Assembly (NCBI GenBank): GCA_019232725.1
Contig: JAFANK010000073.1
Coordinates: 1-14,296 of the forward strand
Source of the DNA: Vulcanimicrobiota bacterium
GTDB taxonomy: Bacteria; Vulcanimicrobiota; Vulcanimicrobiia; Eremiobacterales; Eremiobacteraceae
Reading direction: 5' to 3'
DNA: 14,296 nt
Positions 6,998 through 13,558 of the stretch are shown here, one piece after another. The notes beneath the pieces were generated by a model, which saw only the letters and a program-made list of their open reading frames with translations, was not told the DNA's origin and made no database searches. Within the stretch, counting starts at the first letter, position 1. Every line of letters begins with the position of its first letter. Position numbers and translations under genes: made by a program.

Positions 6998-7375
6998 CTA
7001 GCCGGAGCCGATATTAGCGGTCGCCCCCGAATGCAATCCGTGGACATTGCCTTCGGTGTCTTTGAACATCGCCCAGCCACCCCACGGTTCCGTCCGTGGT
7101 TTTTCCGTGAATTCGACATTTTTCTTCGACAGCTTGTCATGCTCGCCGTACACATCGTCAACCTCGAGAATCACACCGCTCGAACCACCGGTATGTTGCG
7201 GCGTCGCCTCGAGGACAAATGCGGTACTGCCTTCACCTTGTGGTGCGACGGTCACCCAACGGCCGTCTTCGCCCATGGACACGTCCATGGTCTTTTCCCA
7301 CCCAAGCTTGTTCACGTAGAAGTCGATTGCACGATCCGGATCGGCAACGGGAAGCCTGACGACTGAGATGTACAT
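6998..7375 (-). CDS. VOC superfamily protein (glyoxalase/bleomycin-resistance fold)
   Basis: A 125-residue protein of the vicinal oxygen chelate fold, the scaffold of glyoxalase I, fosfomycin and bleomycin resistance proteins and ring-cleavage dioxygenases. The two beta-alpha-beta-beta-beta modules are visible. The first opens YISVVRLPVADPDRAIDFYVNKLG. The second starts about GVILEVDDVYGEHDKL and ends with PWGGWAMFKDTEGNVHGL, the typical C-terminal D-x-x-G-N turn. Metal-ligand positions are not all evident: there is no His at the first-strand site, where V or R is found, so enzyme activity cannot be assumed. Many such small VOC proteins are bound-metabolite or stress proteins. The ATG is preceded by AAAGG about 10 bases upstream. 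It is divergent from the LysE exporter across a gap with a clear dyad, so the two may share a regulator. Confidence 0.88.
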   Translation of the reverse strand: MYISVVRLPVADPDRAIDFYVNKLGWEKTMDVSMGEDGRWVTVAPQGEGSTAFVLEATPQHTGGSSGVILEVDDVYGEHDKLSKKNVEFTEKPRTEPWGGWAMFKDTEGNVHGLHSGATANIGSG

Positions 7376-7450
7376 CAGCGAGTAACCTTTCTAGCGCGAG
7401 AGGGGCAAAGGCAGTTCAGCGGCCACCGTAGCTTTCCTTGGTTTCTACTG

Positions 7451-7469
7451 ACCTGAATGTGCCTCAGGT
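7451..7469. promoter_or_regulatory. ACCTGA-N7-TCAGGT dyad, candidate operator
   Basis: ACCTGA (7451-7456) and TCAGGT (7464-7469) form a perfect 6-bp inverted repeat with a 7-base spacer between the divergent VOC and LysE genes. A third copy of the half-site lies at 7525-7530. The geometry fits a dimeric repressor or activator site. No regulator gene is adjacent, so the identity of the factor is unknown. Confidence 0.5.
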
Positions 7470-7488
7470 TAAATGGCCGCAAAGACCG

Positions 7489-7505
7489 CCAGCTTGCTGG
7501 CCAGC
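7489..7505. repeat. Overlapping CCAGC/GCTGG palindromes
   Basis: CCAGC (7489-7493), GCTGG (7496-7500) and CCAGC (7501-7505) form a 10-bp perfect palindrome at 7496-7505 plus an alternative short hairpin. They lie in the LysE leader between the ACCTGA dyad and its third half-site. A role in DNA binding or mRNA structure is possible but not shown. Confidence 0.4.
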
Positions 7506-7523
7506 CGGACAAAGCCACAAATC

Positions 7524-7531
7524 AACCTGAG
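7524..7531 (+). promoter_or_regulatory. Third half-site AACCTGAG near the LysE start
   Basis: AACCTGAG is the reverse complement of CTCAGGTT at 7463-7470 and ends 15 bases before the LysE ATG, next to the weak ribosome binding region. It could be a downstream operator half-site. If the transcript starts upstream, it could instead pair with 7463-7470 in the mRNA and hide the translation start. Confidence 0.35.
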
Positions 7532-7546
7532 CGGAAATAGAGCCGT

Positions 7547-8161
7547 ATGCATCTGACAACGCTCGCCGCCTTTGTCGCTCTCGAAGTCGTGCTCTGTTTC
7601 ATCCCCGGTCCGGCTGTCATGGCGGTCGTAGGAGCAACCTTGCTCGGCAGGTCTCGCTCGGGGTTTGCGACTGCCGGTGGCATTCTGACCGGCAATACGG
7701 TCTACTTTCTTATTTCAGCATTGGGGGTCGCGTCGGTGATCGCCGCATCCCATAGGGCCTTCACCGTCATCAAGTTGTGCGGCGCCGCTTACCTTGCGTA
7801 TCTCGGCATCCGCGCGATCCTGGCGAAAGAAAAGGATGTTCCAGCCGAGCTTTCGCCGCAGACGCGGGCCGCTCGTGGATGGGCGAACGGCACGGTCGTG
7901 CAGCTTTCCAATCCAAAAGCGCTGATCTTCTTCACAGCGATCTTGCCGCAATTCATCGATCCACGCGGGAACGTGCTCGTGCAAATCGTCATTCTCGGTT
8001 TCGCGGGGCTCGCGGTCGAGCTCGGTGTATTAAGCGTGTACGTCCTCGCAGCCAACCGGCTCACGGGCAACGGGATGGCCGCCCGGAGGCATGTGTGGGC
8101 GCAGCGCGTTGGCGGTGCGTTCTTACTTGGAGTTGCTGCGGCAGTCGCACGCGAATCCTAA
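7547..8161 (+). CDS. LysE/RhtB family amino-acid exporter
   Basis: This is an inner-membrane exporter of the LysE superfamily, which carries amino acids or related small molecules out of the cell. The 204-residue product is the usual length, with about six hydrophobic helices. The hallmark FIPGP motif (18-22) closes the first helix. G-rich helix 2 follows (GFATAGGILTGN, 39-50), and the conserved LSNPKALIFF (120-129) sits at the start of the second half. RhtB members (homoserine, threonine, leucine) and LysE members (lysine, arginine) share these motifs, so the substrate is not decided by sequence. The ATG has only a weak purine-rich upstream region. It is divergent from the VOC gene and convergent with the glycosyltransferase gene, whose stop is 18 bases away with no terminator evident. 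Confidence 0.9.
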   Translation: MHLTTLAAFVALEVVLCFIPGPAVMAVVGATLLGRSRSGFATAGGILTGNTVYFLISALGVASVIAASHRAFTVIKLCGAAYLAYLGIRAILAKEKDVPAELSPQTRAARGWANGTVVQLSNPKALIFFTAILPQFIDPRGNVLVQIVILGFAGLAVELGVLSVYVLAANRLTGNGMAARRHVWAQRVGGAFLLGVAAAVARES

Positions 8162-8179
8162 AAAACCGCGCGGAAGTGG

Positions 8180-9685
8180 TCAGGGTTGGGCGTCGGTCCA
8201 CCGCAAGTATGCAAATCCGGCGGGCGTCAGGCCGTCGCAGCGGGTGACATAAAAGGTCCGCGCGAGGATACCGTTCACGTAGTAGCTGCGCCGGCCATCG
8301 TCTTTTACCGTAGCGCATGCGTGGCTCAAGCGCGCTTGAAAATCAGGCCTTGAGTCGAGGGCCTCTTTATCAAAAAAGAACGCCGTCTGAGGCACGGCGC
8401 CCGTTGCCCACTGGCGCGCCTCGCGCCCTTGACGATCATAGCCGATCACCACGGGTTCAATGGCACCATAGTAATCGAGCACGCTCGACAGCCCGTAGCC
8501 GTCAGTCATCACCCAGGCATGCGCGGACGAGGATTCGCGGGCCATGTCGCGAGCGGCCGGCTCAAAGGCCCATATCTCGAATGGACCCTCATGGCGAAGC
8601 TGCAGCCCGAAGCTATGCTGGGCGACATTGTAGATCTGTAGTGGGAACGCCGCGACCGAGTACAGGAGCAATGCGATCGCTGCAGCAGGTACAACGACCA
8701 GCGCGTATCGCACGCCGCGCAAGAGCTCGTGCGCGCAAAGACCGATAGCAGCGATCAGCGAGATAAATGCGCCGTCGGCCCAATAGAACTCTACCGGCTC
8801 TCGCAGCGCGAGCAGCAGGCAAAGCGCTAAAAGCGGGGTTGCGGTCGCAAACACGATCCGGTCAGCCGGTGATGAACGCCGCGCCGTGCGGACAATGGCG
8901 ACGATCGCGGCGATGAACACGCCGGGCGTGAGCACAAGCGCATACAACCCAAGCAACGAGAGGATGTTGCCGCCGTGGTATGTCGCGTCATGGCGTCCGA
9001 AGAGCGCAAAGCGCATTGCGCTCCACGCATGCGACGCATCCCACACGAGATAGGGTGCGATCAGCAGACAAAAGATCAAGAGCGCAAGCAGATCATAGCG
9101 GCGTCGCTGCGCACCACCACCCGCCCCTAGAAGCGCCAGCACGTAGGCGCAGCCAAGCGCCAGCAAGCCGCCGAGCACTCGTGACAGGAATGCAAAGGCG
9201 ACGCTTACTGCGAGCGGCAGCTCGAAGATCGGGGCTGTATCAAGCGCCCGCAACGTCAAATACAGCGACAGGCTCCAGAAGAAGAGGTACGTGCCATCCG
9301 GTGTCGCGGTCGTGAACGCGATCATGGCGAACGGCGTGAGCGTCAAAAGCAGTGCGGCGGTCGCCCCGGCCCATGACGAGCCGGTCGCACGCGCCACAAA
9401 CGCGTGCACGCACACAGCGGCGCCAAGGCCGCTGATCACAAACGGCAGCCGGACGAGCAGCGTGCTCTTGTGGCCTAAGGAGAACAGTGCGATGGCCCAT
9501 GCGACCATCGGCGGGTGATCGTAATAGCCGTAGGCGAGTCGACGGCTCCACTCCCAATAGTAGGCCTCGTCGCCCGACAGCGGCAGGTGCGCAGCGGCGA
9601 TGCAGCGGACCACTGTCGCCACGGCGATGATGCCCCACAGTATCACCACCGTACGTTGGGGCGCCGGCAGCGGGCTAAGACTCAT
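8180..9685 (-). CDS. Glycosyltransferase family 39 (ArnT/PMT-like) membrane protein
   Basis: This is a polytopic membrane glycosyltransferase of the C-fold type that uses a polyprenyl-phosphate sugar donor on the outer face of the inner membrane. The 501-residue product has a first helix (about 12-32) followed by a periplasmic loop with the catalytic aspartate pair region SGDEAYYWEWSRR (D39, E40). YGYYDHPPM (52-60), characteristic of ArnT-like proteins, comes next. Ten or more further hydrophobic segments follow up to about residue 345, then a soluble C-terminal domain of about 150 residues. ArnT adds aminoarabinose to lipid A, but many relatives in uncultured bacteria modify other lipids, teichoic-like polymers or proteins, so I do not assign the acceptor. 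The start codon is 35 bases from the divergent cupin gene. It overlaps no other gene. Confidence 0.88.
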   Translation of the reverse strand: MSLSPLPAPQRTVVILWGIIAVATVVRCIAAAHLPLSGDEAYYWEWSRRLAYGYYDHPPMVAWAIALFSLGHKSTLLVRLPFVISGLGAAVCVHAFVARATGSSWAGATAALLLTLTPFAMIAFTTATPDGTYLFFWSLSLYLTLRALDTAPIFELPLAVSVAFAFLSRVLGGLLALGCAYVLALLGAGGGAQRRRYDLLALLIFCLLIAPYLVWDASHAWSAMRFALFGRHDATYHGGNILSLLGLYALVLTPGVFIAAIVAIVRTARRSSPADRIVFATATPLLALCLLLALREPVEFYWADGAFISLIAAIGLCAHELLRGVRYALVVVPAAAIALLLYSVAAFPLQIYNVAQHSFGLQLRHEGPFEIWAFEPAARDMARESSSAHAWVMTDGYGLSSVLDYYGAIEPVVIGYDRQGREARQWATGAVPQTAFFFDKEALDSRPDFQARLSHACATVKDDGRRSYYVNGILARTFYVTRCDGLTPAGFAYLRWTDAQP

Positions 9686-9709
9686 CGCGTTCCGGGGTTA
9701 GCGACGAGC

Positions 9710-9715
9710 AGGAGG
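9710..9715 (+). promoter_or_regulatory. Strong Shine-Dalgarno AGGAGG for the cupin gene
   Basis: AGGAGG lies five bases before ATG 9721 and fixes that start. The 35-bp divergent gap with the glycosyltransferase gene leaves little room for two promoters, so they must overlap. Confidence 0.7.
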
Positions 9716-9720
9716 AACAC

Positions 9721-10065
9721 ATGCCAGAGCATTCACAGCACTTCTCGTTGAGTCAGGCACGGACCGCGCCGATCACACCGAATGATATCTCCTCGCTACT
9801 GCTACGCCACGGTAGTATGACGCTTGAATACTACGCGCTGCACGGACACGATGAGCAGACGCCGCATCGCCAGGACGAGATCTATGTGATCGCGACCGGT
9901 CACGGCTGGTTCCGCAGTGGTGACGAGCGCTTTTCGGTCAAAGAAGGCGACGCGTTGTTTGTCCCCGCGGGCGTGGAGCACCGGTTCGAAGATGTGAGCG
10001 ACAAGTTTGAGACATGGGTGGTGTTTTGGGGTCCGGACGGGGGCGAAGGCAGCGCACGGTCATAG
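9721..10065 (+). CDS. Small cupin-domain protein
   Basis: A 114-residue single-domain cupin. Motif 1 is visible as G42-x-D-E-x-x-P-H49-x-x-x-E53 to G60, where the usual HxH is reduced to H49 and Q51. Motif 2 is GDALFVPAGVEHRF (76-89), with H87. With H49, E53 and H87 three of four typical metal ligands are present, so a metal-binding site is possible and the Q51 position would be the variable one. The fold covers enzymes, isomerases and sugar or signal binders, so no reaction is assigned. The polymerase gene starts 11 bases after its stop, on the same strand, so the two may be one operon. Confidence 0.85.
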   Translation: MPEHSQHFSLSQARTAPITPNDISSLLLRHGSMTLEYYALHGHDEQTPHRQDEIYVIATGHGWFRSGDERFSVKEGDALFVPAGVEHRFEDVSDKFETWVVFWGPDGGEGSARS

Positions 10066-10076
10066 GTAAGCGACGC

Positions 10077-11015
10077 ATGCCGCGAAAATCCGTGAGCGAG
10101 CTGATCCCTCGGGGGCCGAACGACGCCGCGGTTCGCGTCGGCTCGCGCACCGTGTCGCTCACCAATCTCAATAAGGTCTTTTGGCCGGATCTTAAGATCA
10201 CCAAAGGCGACCTACTGCGTTATTACGCGAGCGTCGCTGATGTTCTCGTGCCGCACCTGCGCAGCCGCGCCATGGTGATGAAGCGCTACCCCAATGGCGC
10301 ATACCAGCCGTTTTTCTTTATGAAGCGAGCGCCCGAGGTGCGCCCCGAGTGGATAGAGGTGTGCCGCATCCATCACTCCTCGGGCAACGTCATCGAGTTC
10401 CCCATGGTGCAAGACCTTGCATCGCTCTTATGGGTCGTCAATTTAGGCTGCATCGATCTCAACCAATGGTACGCGCGCTGCGACGATGTGGATCGCCCTG
10501 ACTACTTGCACTTCGACCTTGACCCCGTGCCCGGCGCGACGTTTCCGGGCGTGATCGAGAGTGCGCTCGCCGTGCGCGAAGCGCTCGACGCGTTGCGCAT
10601 GCCGAGTTTCGTCAAGACGACCGGGTCGCGCGGCATGCACATCTACGTGCCGATCGTCCGCGGACCCACGCAAAAGCAGGTCTGGACCTTCGCCAAAGCG
10701 CTTGGCATGAGCATCGCCGGGCAGCACCCCAAGCTCATGACGGCTGTCTATGCGAAGGCCAAACGTCCGCGCGGGCACGTGCTCGTCGACTACAACCAAA
10801 ACGCATGGGGCAGGACGTTGGCGAGCATCTACTCCGTGCGGCCCACACGGCACGCGAGCGTCTCGACGCCACTCACTTGGCGAGAGGTCGAACAGGGCGT
10901 GCGCATCGAGGATTTTCGGATCGACAATGTGCCCGCGCGGGTGCGCAAGCTCGGCGACCTGTGGAAGGGGCTTTTGGCCGCACGCCCCAGAGTCAAGCTC
11001 GAGAAATACCTCTAG
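10077..11015 (+). CDS. ligD: Stand-alone LigD-type primase-polymerase (NHEJ polymerase)
   Basis: This is an archaeo-eukaryotic primase superfamily polymerase of the NHEJ type, which fills gaps and adds nucleotides, often ribonucleotides, at broken DNA ends before ligation. The 312-residue product covers one LigD polymerase domain and nothing else. Motifs appear in order: N-terminal LNKVFWPDLKITKGDLLRYY, phosphate/DNA-contact residues in MVMKRYPNG (67-74), the catalytic metal motif HFDLDP (145-150, D147 and D149), TGSRGMHIYVPI (182-193), and the third-metal region DYNQNAWGRT (238-247). The ligase is on a separate gene near the right edge, and no phosphoesterase domain is present. I chose ATG 10077 because AGGT (10064-10067) lies nine bases before it and the text of a family N-terminus follows; an upstream GTG extension would overlap the cupin gene. 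Its stop overlaps the convergent moaA stop by four bases. Confidence 0.92.
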   Translation: MPRKSVSELIPRGPNDAAVRVGSRTVSLTNLNKVFWPDLKITKGDLLRYYASVADVLVPHLRSRAMVMKRYPNGAYQPFFFMKRAPEVRPEWIEVCRIHHSSGNVIEFPMVQDLASLLWVVNLGCIDLNQWYARCDDVDRPDYLHFDLDPVPGATFPGVIESALAVREALDALRMPSFVKTTGSRGMHIYVPIVRGPTQKQVWTFAKALGMSIAGQHPKLMTAVYAKAKRPRGHVLVDYNQNAWGRTLASIYSVRPTRHASVSTPLTWREVEQGVRIEDFRIDNVPARVRKLGDLWKGLLAARPRVKLEKYL

Positions 11016-12022
11016 CCGCCGATGCGCGACATCTCCACCTTTGAAAGATCGGGGGTTAGCGCGGTCCGCAGCTGGGAGTAACGATCCTCGCGCCGACGCC
11101 AGATACGCTCGAGGCCTTCGAGGATGTCATCGTCCGCTGCCGTCGACCGCACAAGCGCCCGCAGATCATGCCCCGCGGTCGCGAACAGGCACGTATACAG
11201 CTGACCGTCTGAGGAGAGTCTCGCGCGCGTGCAGTCGCCGCAGAACGGCTGCGTCACCGATGCGATGACGCCAATCTCGCCTGCGCCATCAGCGTAGCGG
11301 TAGCGACGTGCGACCTCGCCAGGATAGTTCGGCTCGAGTGGTTCGAGCGCAAATGCAGCGTTGATGGTCGCTATGATCTCGGCGGCCGGCACGACGTCGG
11401 CGAGGCGCCAGCCGTTGGTCGTACCCACATCCATGTACTCAATGAAGCGCAGGATGTGACCCGTGCCGCGGAAATGCCGAGCCATGTCGACGAGTGTGTG
11501 CTCGTTCATGCCGCGCTTGACCACGACGTTGATCTTGATGGGATGCAAGCCGGCAGCGCGAGCCTGCTCGATGCCATCGAGCACGAGCGCAACGGGGAAG
11601 TCAACGTCGTTCATCGCTTTGAAGACCGCGTCGTCAAGCGAGTCCAAACTAACCGAAATACGCTGCAAGCCGGCCGCTCGCAGCGCCTGCGCTTTCCGCC
11701 ACAGGAGCGAACCGTTGGTGGTCAACGTGAGATCGTGCAACCCGGGCAGTGTCGCGATCATCGCGACGAGTGTCTCGACATCCCGCCGCACGAGCGGCTC
11801 TCCCCCCGTGATCCGGATCTTCTCAACTCCGAGCGTGATGAACAAACGGGCGAGCCGGATGATCTCTTCGAAGCTCAATAGGTCGCGCGCCGGCAGAAAA
11901 TGGAAGTCGCGACCAAAGACCTCCTTGGGCATGCAGTACGTGCAGCGGAAGTTGCAGCGATCGGTGACGGAGATGCGCAGGTCGCGAAGCGGGCGGCCCA
12001 GGGTATCGGAAACGGTCGGCAT
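11012..12022 (-). CDS. moaA: GTP 3',8-cyclase (molybdenum cofactor synthesis)
   Basis: MoaA is a radical SAM enzyme that converts GTP to 3',8-cyclo-7,8-dihydro-GTP, the first step of molybdopterin synthesis, with partner MoaC, which is not in this window. The 336-residue product has the N-terminal cluster motif CNFRCTYC (C23, C27, C30), the GGEPL SAM site (74-78), and the second, C-terminal cluster cysteines C261, C264 and C278 (CGDCTRARLSSDGQLYTC). The protein ends in the diagnostic SRIGG tail, whose two glycines take part in catalysis. I chose ATG 12022 because DRCNFRC then sits at the usual distance; an in-frame ATG at 12109 would add 29 residues of no family likeness. It lies alone between two NHEJ genes, on the opposite strand. 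Its 5' region has several hairpins. Confidence 0.95.
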   Translation of the reverse strand: MPTVSDTLGRPLRDLRISVTDRCNFRCTYCMPKEVFGRDFHFLPARDLLSFEEIIRLARLFITLGVEKIRITGGEPLVRRDVETLVAMIATLPGLHDLTLTTNGSLLWRKAQALRAAGLQRISVSLDSLDDAVFKAMNDVDFPVALVLDGIEQARAAGLHPIKINVVVKRGMNEHTLVDMARHFRGTGHILRFIEYMDVGTTNGWRLADVVPAAEIIATINAAFALEPLEPNYPGEVARRYRYADGAGEIGVIASVTQPFCGDCTRARLSSDGQLYTCLFATAGHDLRALVRSTAADDDILEGLERIWRRREDRYSQLRTALTPDLSKVEMSRIGG

Positions 12023-12067
12023 GGCGGGACTTGACACTTGCCGGAGTGCGCGAGTACCCCCTGCACC

Positions 12068-12094
12068 GTGCTCGGGACGCGGGGTTCCGAGCGC
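12068..12094. repeat. GC-rich hairpin in the moaA 5' leader
   Basis: An eight-pair stem, including one G-T pair (12068-12075 with 12087-12094), encloses an 11-base loop. On the minus strand it lies 46 bases before the moaA start and would fold in its leader. TGCA segments outside could extend it. It might be part of a regulatory leader, but I cannot match it to the molybdenum-cofactor riboswitch by eye. Confidence 0.4.
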
Positions 12095-12169
12095 TGCAAG
12101 AGGGAGCATCTAATGAAGAGAGGGGTGGCAATGGTAGTTGCGCCGCCTGTCAGCGATGCACGCAGCATG

Positions 12170-12244
12170 GGTACAACATTAACGTACCGGGCTTTAGAGC
12201 GCGAAAGGCGAACGGTAACGATCCGGTCATTTGCCGATAACCGT
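12170..12244. repeat. Inverted repeats in the Ku upstream region
   Basis: GGTAC (12170-12174) and GTACC (12184-12188) flank a 9-base A/T-rich spacer, and ACGGT (12212-12216) pairs with ACCGT (12240-12244). They lie between moaA and Ku, where the divergent promoters must be. Both could be operator dyads for Ku. They are short and may be chance. Confidence 0.3.
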
Positions 12245-12276
12245 GGTACGCCAGCCCGGTCAAGGATGAGGGATGT

Positions 12277-13125
12277 ATGCCGCACGCTATCTGGTCAGGC
12301 TCGATCAACTTCGGGCTCGTCGCGATTCCCGTCAAGCTGTACTCCGCTGTGCGCAGCGGGAGCGATATCTCGTTCCATTTCTTGCACAAAAAGGATAAGG
12401 GGCGGATCAACAACGTCCGCACCTGCGAACACGGCCACAAAGTCGCGTGGGACGAACTCGCCCGCGGGTACGAATACGAAAAGGGCCAGTACGTCATCAT
12501 GGACGAGGAAGATTTCAAGAAGGCGCTCCCCGAGGCCACGCAGTCCGTCGACATCGTCCAGTTCGTCGACCAAAAAGAGATCAACCCCATGCTCTACGAC
12601 ACCTCGTACTACTTAGAGCCGGACAAGAAGGGCCGCCACGCCTACGCGCTCTTGCGTGAAGCCCTCAAGAAGTCAGGCAAAGTGGGTGTGGCGCAGGTCG
12701 TCATACGCACGCGCGAACATCTGGCTGTCGTCCGCCCGGTGGGCGAGGCGCTTGTGCTCGAAACGATGCATTATGCTGATGAGATCGCACCGGTAGATCA
12801 ATTCGAGCTGCCCGCGGCCAAAGAGAAAACGCCGGCGACCGAGATGAAGGCCGCGATGATGCTCATCGACACGATGTCCGAAAAATTTGACGCATCGAGC
12901 TTCCACGACACCTATAAAGAGAAACTCCTCACCGTGATCCAGGCGCGAGCGCACGGCAAAGCGCTGCCGAAGACCAAAGCGAAAGCGCCAGCGGCAACCA
13001 ATGTCGTCAACATCATGGACGTATTGCAGCGCAGCTTAGAGGAACGCAGAGGCAAGCGCGCGGCTTCGAACGGCAAGCGGGTAGGCAAGCGTTCGAGACG
13101 CGAACTCGTGGCAAGCGCGCGCTAA
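12277..13125 (+). CDS. ku: DNA end-binding protein Ku
   Basis: Bacterial Ku forms a homodimeric ring that threads onto double-strand break ends and recruits the LigD ligase/polymerase for non-homologous end joining. The 282-residue product is of normal length. It starts IWSGSINFGLVAIPVKLYSA, the canonical Ku N-terminus. It continues through HFLHKKDKGRINNVRTCE, the GYEYEKGQYVIMDEEDF block (68-84), the bridge region YDTSYYLEPDKKGRHAYALLREAL, and a core ending near 235. The last 30 residues are very rich in Lys and Arg (for example GKRVGKRSRRE), the basic tail that promotes DNA binding and ligase interaction in other bacteria. The ATG has AAGGAT nine bases upstream and GAGGGA closer. It is divergent from moaA and is followed on the same strand by a small winged-helix-like gene. 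Confidence 0.96.
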   Translation: MPHAIWSGSINFGLVAIPVKLYSAVRSGSDISFHFLHKKDKGRINNVRTCEHGHKVAWDELARGYEYEKGQYVIMDEEDFKKALPEATQSVDIVQFVDQKEINPMLYDTSYYLEPDKKGRHAYALLREALKKSGKVGVAQVVIRTREHLAVVRPVGEALVLETMHYADEIAPVDQFELPAAKEKTPATEMKAAMMLIDTMSEKFDASSFHDTYKEKLLTVIQARAHGKALPKTKAKAPAATNVVNIMDVLQRSLEERRGKRAASNGKRVGKRSRRELVASAR

Positions 13126-13146
13126 GAGGGCTCGAACCTCCGTTCG

Positions 13147-13182
13147 ACGAACATTCGTTCGTGGGCCAAGGACTTAAGGCCC
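13147..13182. repeat. Two hairpins between Ku and the small HTH-like gene
   Basis: ACGAAC/GTTCGT (13147-13152 with 13157-13162, loop of 4) is followed directly by GGGCC/GGCCC (13163-13167 with 13178-13182, loop of 10). There is no T-tract, so these are poor terminators. They may punctuate the Ku transcript, bind a regulator, or attenuate read-through into the next gene. Confidence 0.4.
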
Positions 13183-13186
13183 AGCC

Positions 13187-13192
13187 GGAGGT
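13187..13192 (+). promoter_or_regulatory. Strong Shine-Dalgarno GGAGGT for the small HTH-like gene
   Basis: GGAGGT lies six bases before ATG 13199, which selects it over the out-of-frame ATG at 13195. This is the main reason to trust such a short gene. Confidence 0.7.
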
Positions 13193-13198
13193 GTATGG

Positions 13199-13558
13199 AT
13201 GCCGTCCTTCCAGCTTTGGCGTGAGCGCGATTCCGCGCTCAAGTGGCATCTCTCGACGTCGATCGCTGAGTCCAAGCAACTGAGCCGCATAGAGCGTCGC
13301 GTGCTGCTGTTTCTGTTCGCGTACTACGACCGCACACGCGCGCGCATTGAGTACCCAGGACATCAGAGCTTCGCGTCACGGCACCACATCCAGCCCGACC
13401 AGCTCCAGTCGGCATTGCTGTCGCTCGAGCGCGCCGGCTTTGTCAAACCGCAACCCGCGCCCACGAATCTCTGGGCGTATTTGCCAAATGCGCTCTTGCT
13501 GCAAGAAGCCTACGACCGCGCTCGAACAGCGAGTCCCGAACTCTTCGAAGTCCTCTAA
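13199..13558 (+). CDS. Small winged-helix-like protein next to Ku
   Basis: I do not recognise the family with certainty. The 119-residue product looks like a helix-turn-helix/winged-helix domain. SRIERRVLLFLFAYYD (about 29-44) would be helix 1. FASRHHIQPDQLQSALLSLERAGFVKPQ (about 58-85) fits the turn, recognition helix and start of a wing, with the usual L-x-x-L-x-x-x-G-hydrophobic pattern of MarR/GntR-like and replication-initiator-like proteins. WAYLP may be the wing's return strand. Flanking segments are short, with no second domain for a ligand. It is on Ku's strand, 73 bases downstream, and its stop codon overlaps the convergent ligase stop by four bases. A regulator of the end-joining genes, or a DNA-end accessory factor, is inference from position only. 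Confidence 0.65.
   Translation: MPSFQLWRERDSALKWHLSTSIAESKQLSRIERRVLLFLFAYYDRTRARIEYPGHQSFASRHHIQPDQLQSALLSLERAGFVKPQPAPTNLWAYLPNALLLQEAYDRARTASPELFEVL

Noticed and set aside
10014..10076. Upstream GTG start for the NHEJ polymerase
   Set aside because: It would overlap the cupin coding region by over 50 bases and adds arginine-rich residues with no family match; AGGT before ATG 10077 is a better signal.
12023..12109. Longer MoaA starting at ATG 12109
   Set aside because: The extra 29 residues are low-complexity and unlike MoaA N-termini, and there is no ribosome binding site there.
12038..12616. 192-residue open frame overlapping the Ku start
   Set aside because: Its residues are dominated by Ser, Arg and Thr from an off-frame reading of Ku, which is the real gene.
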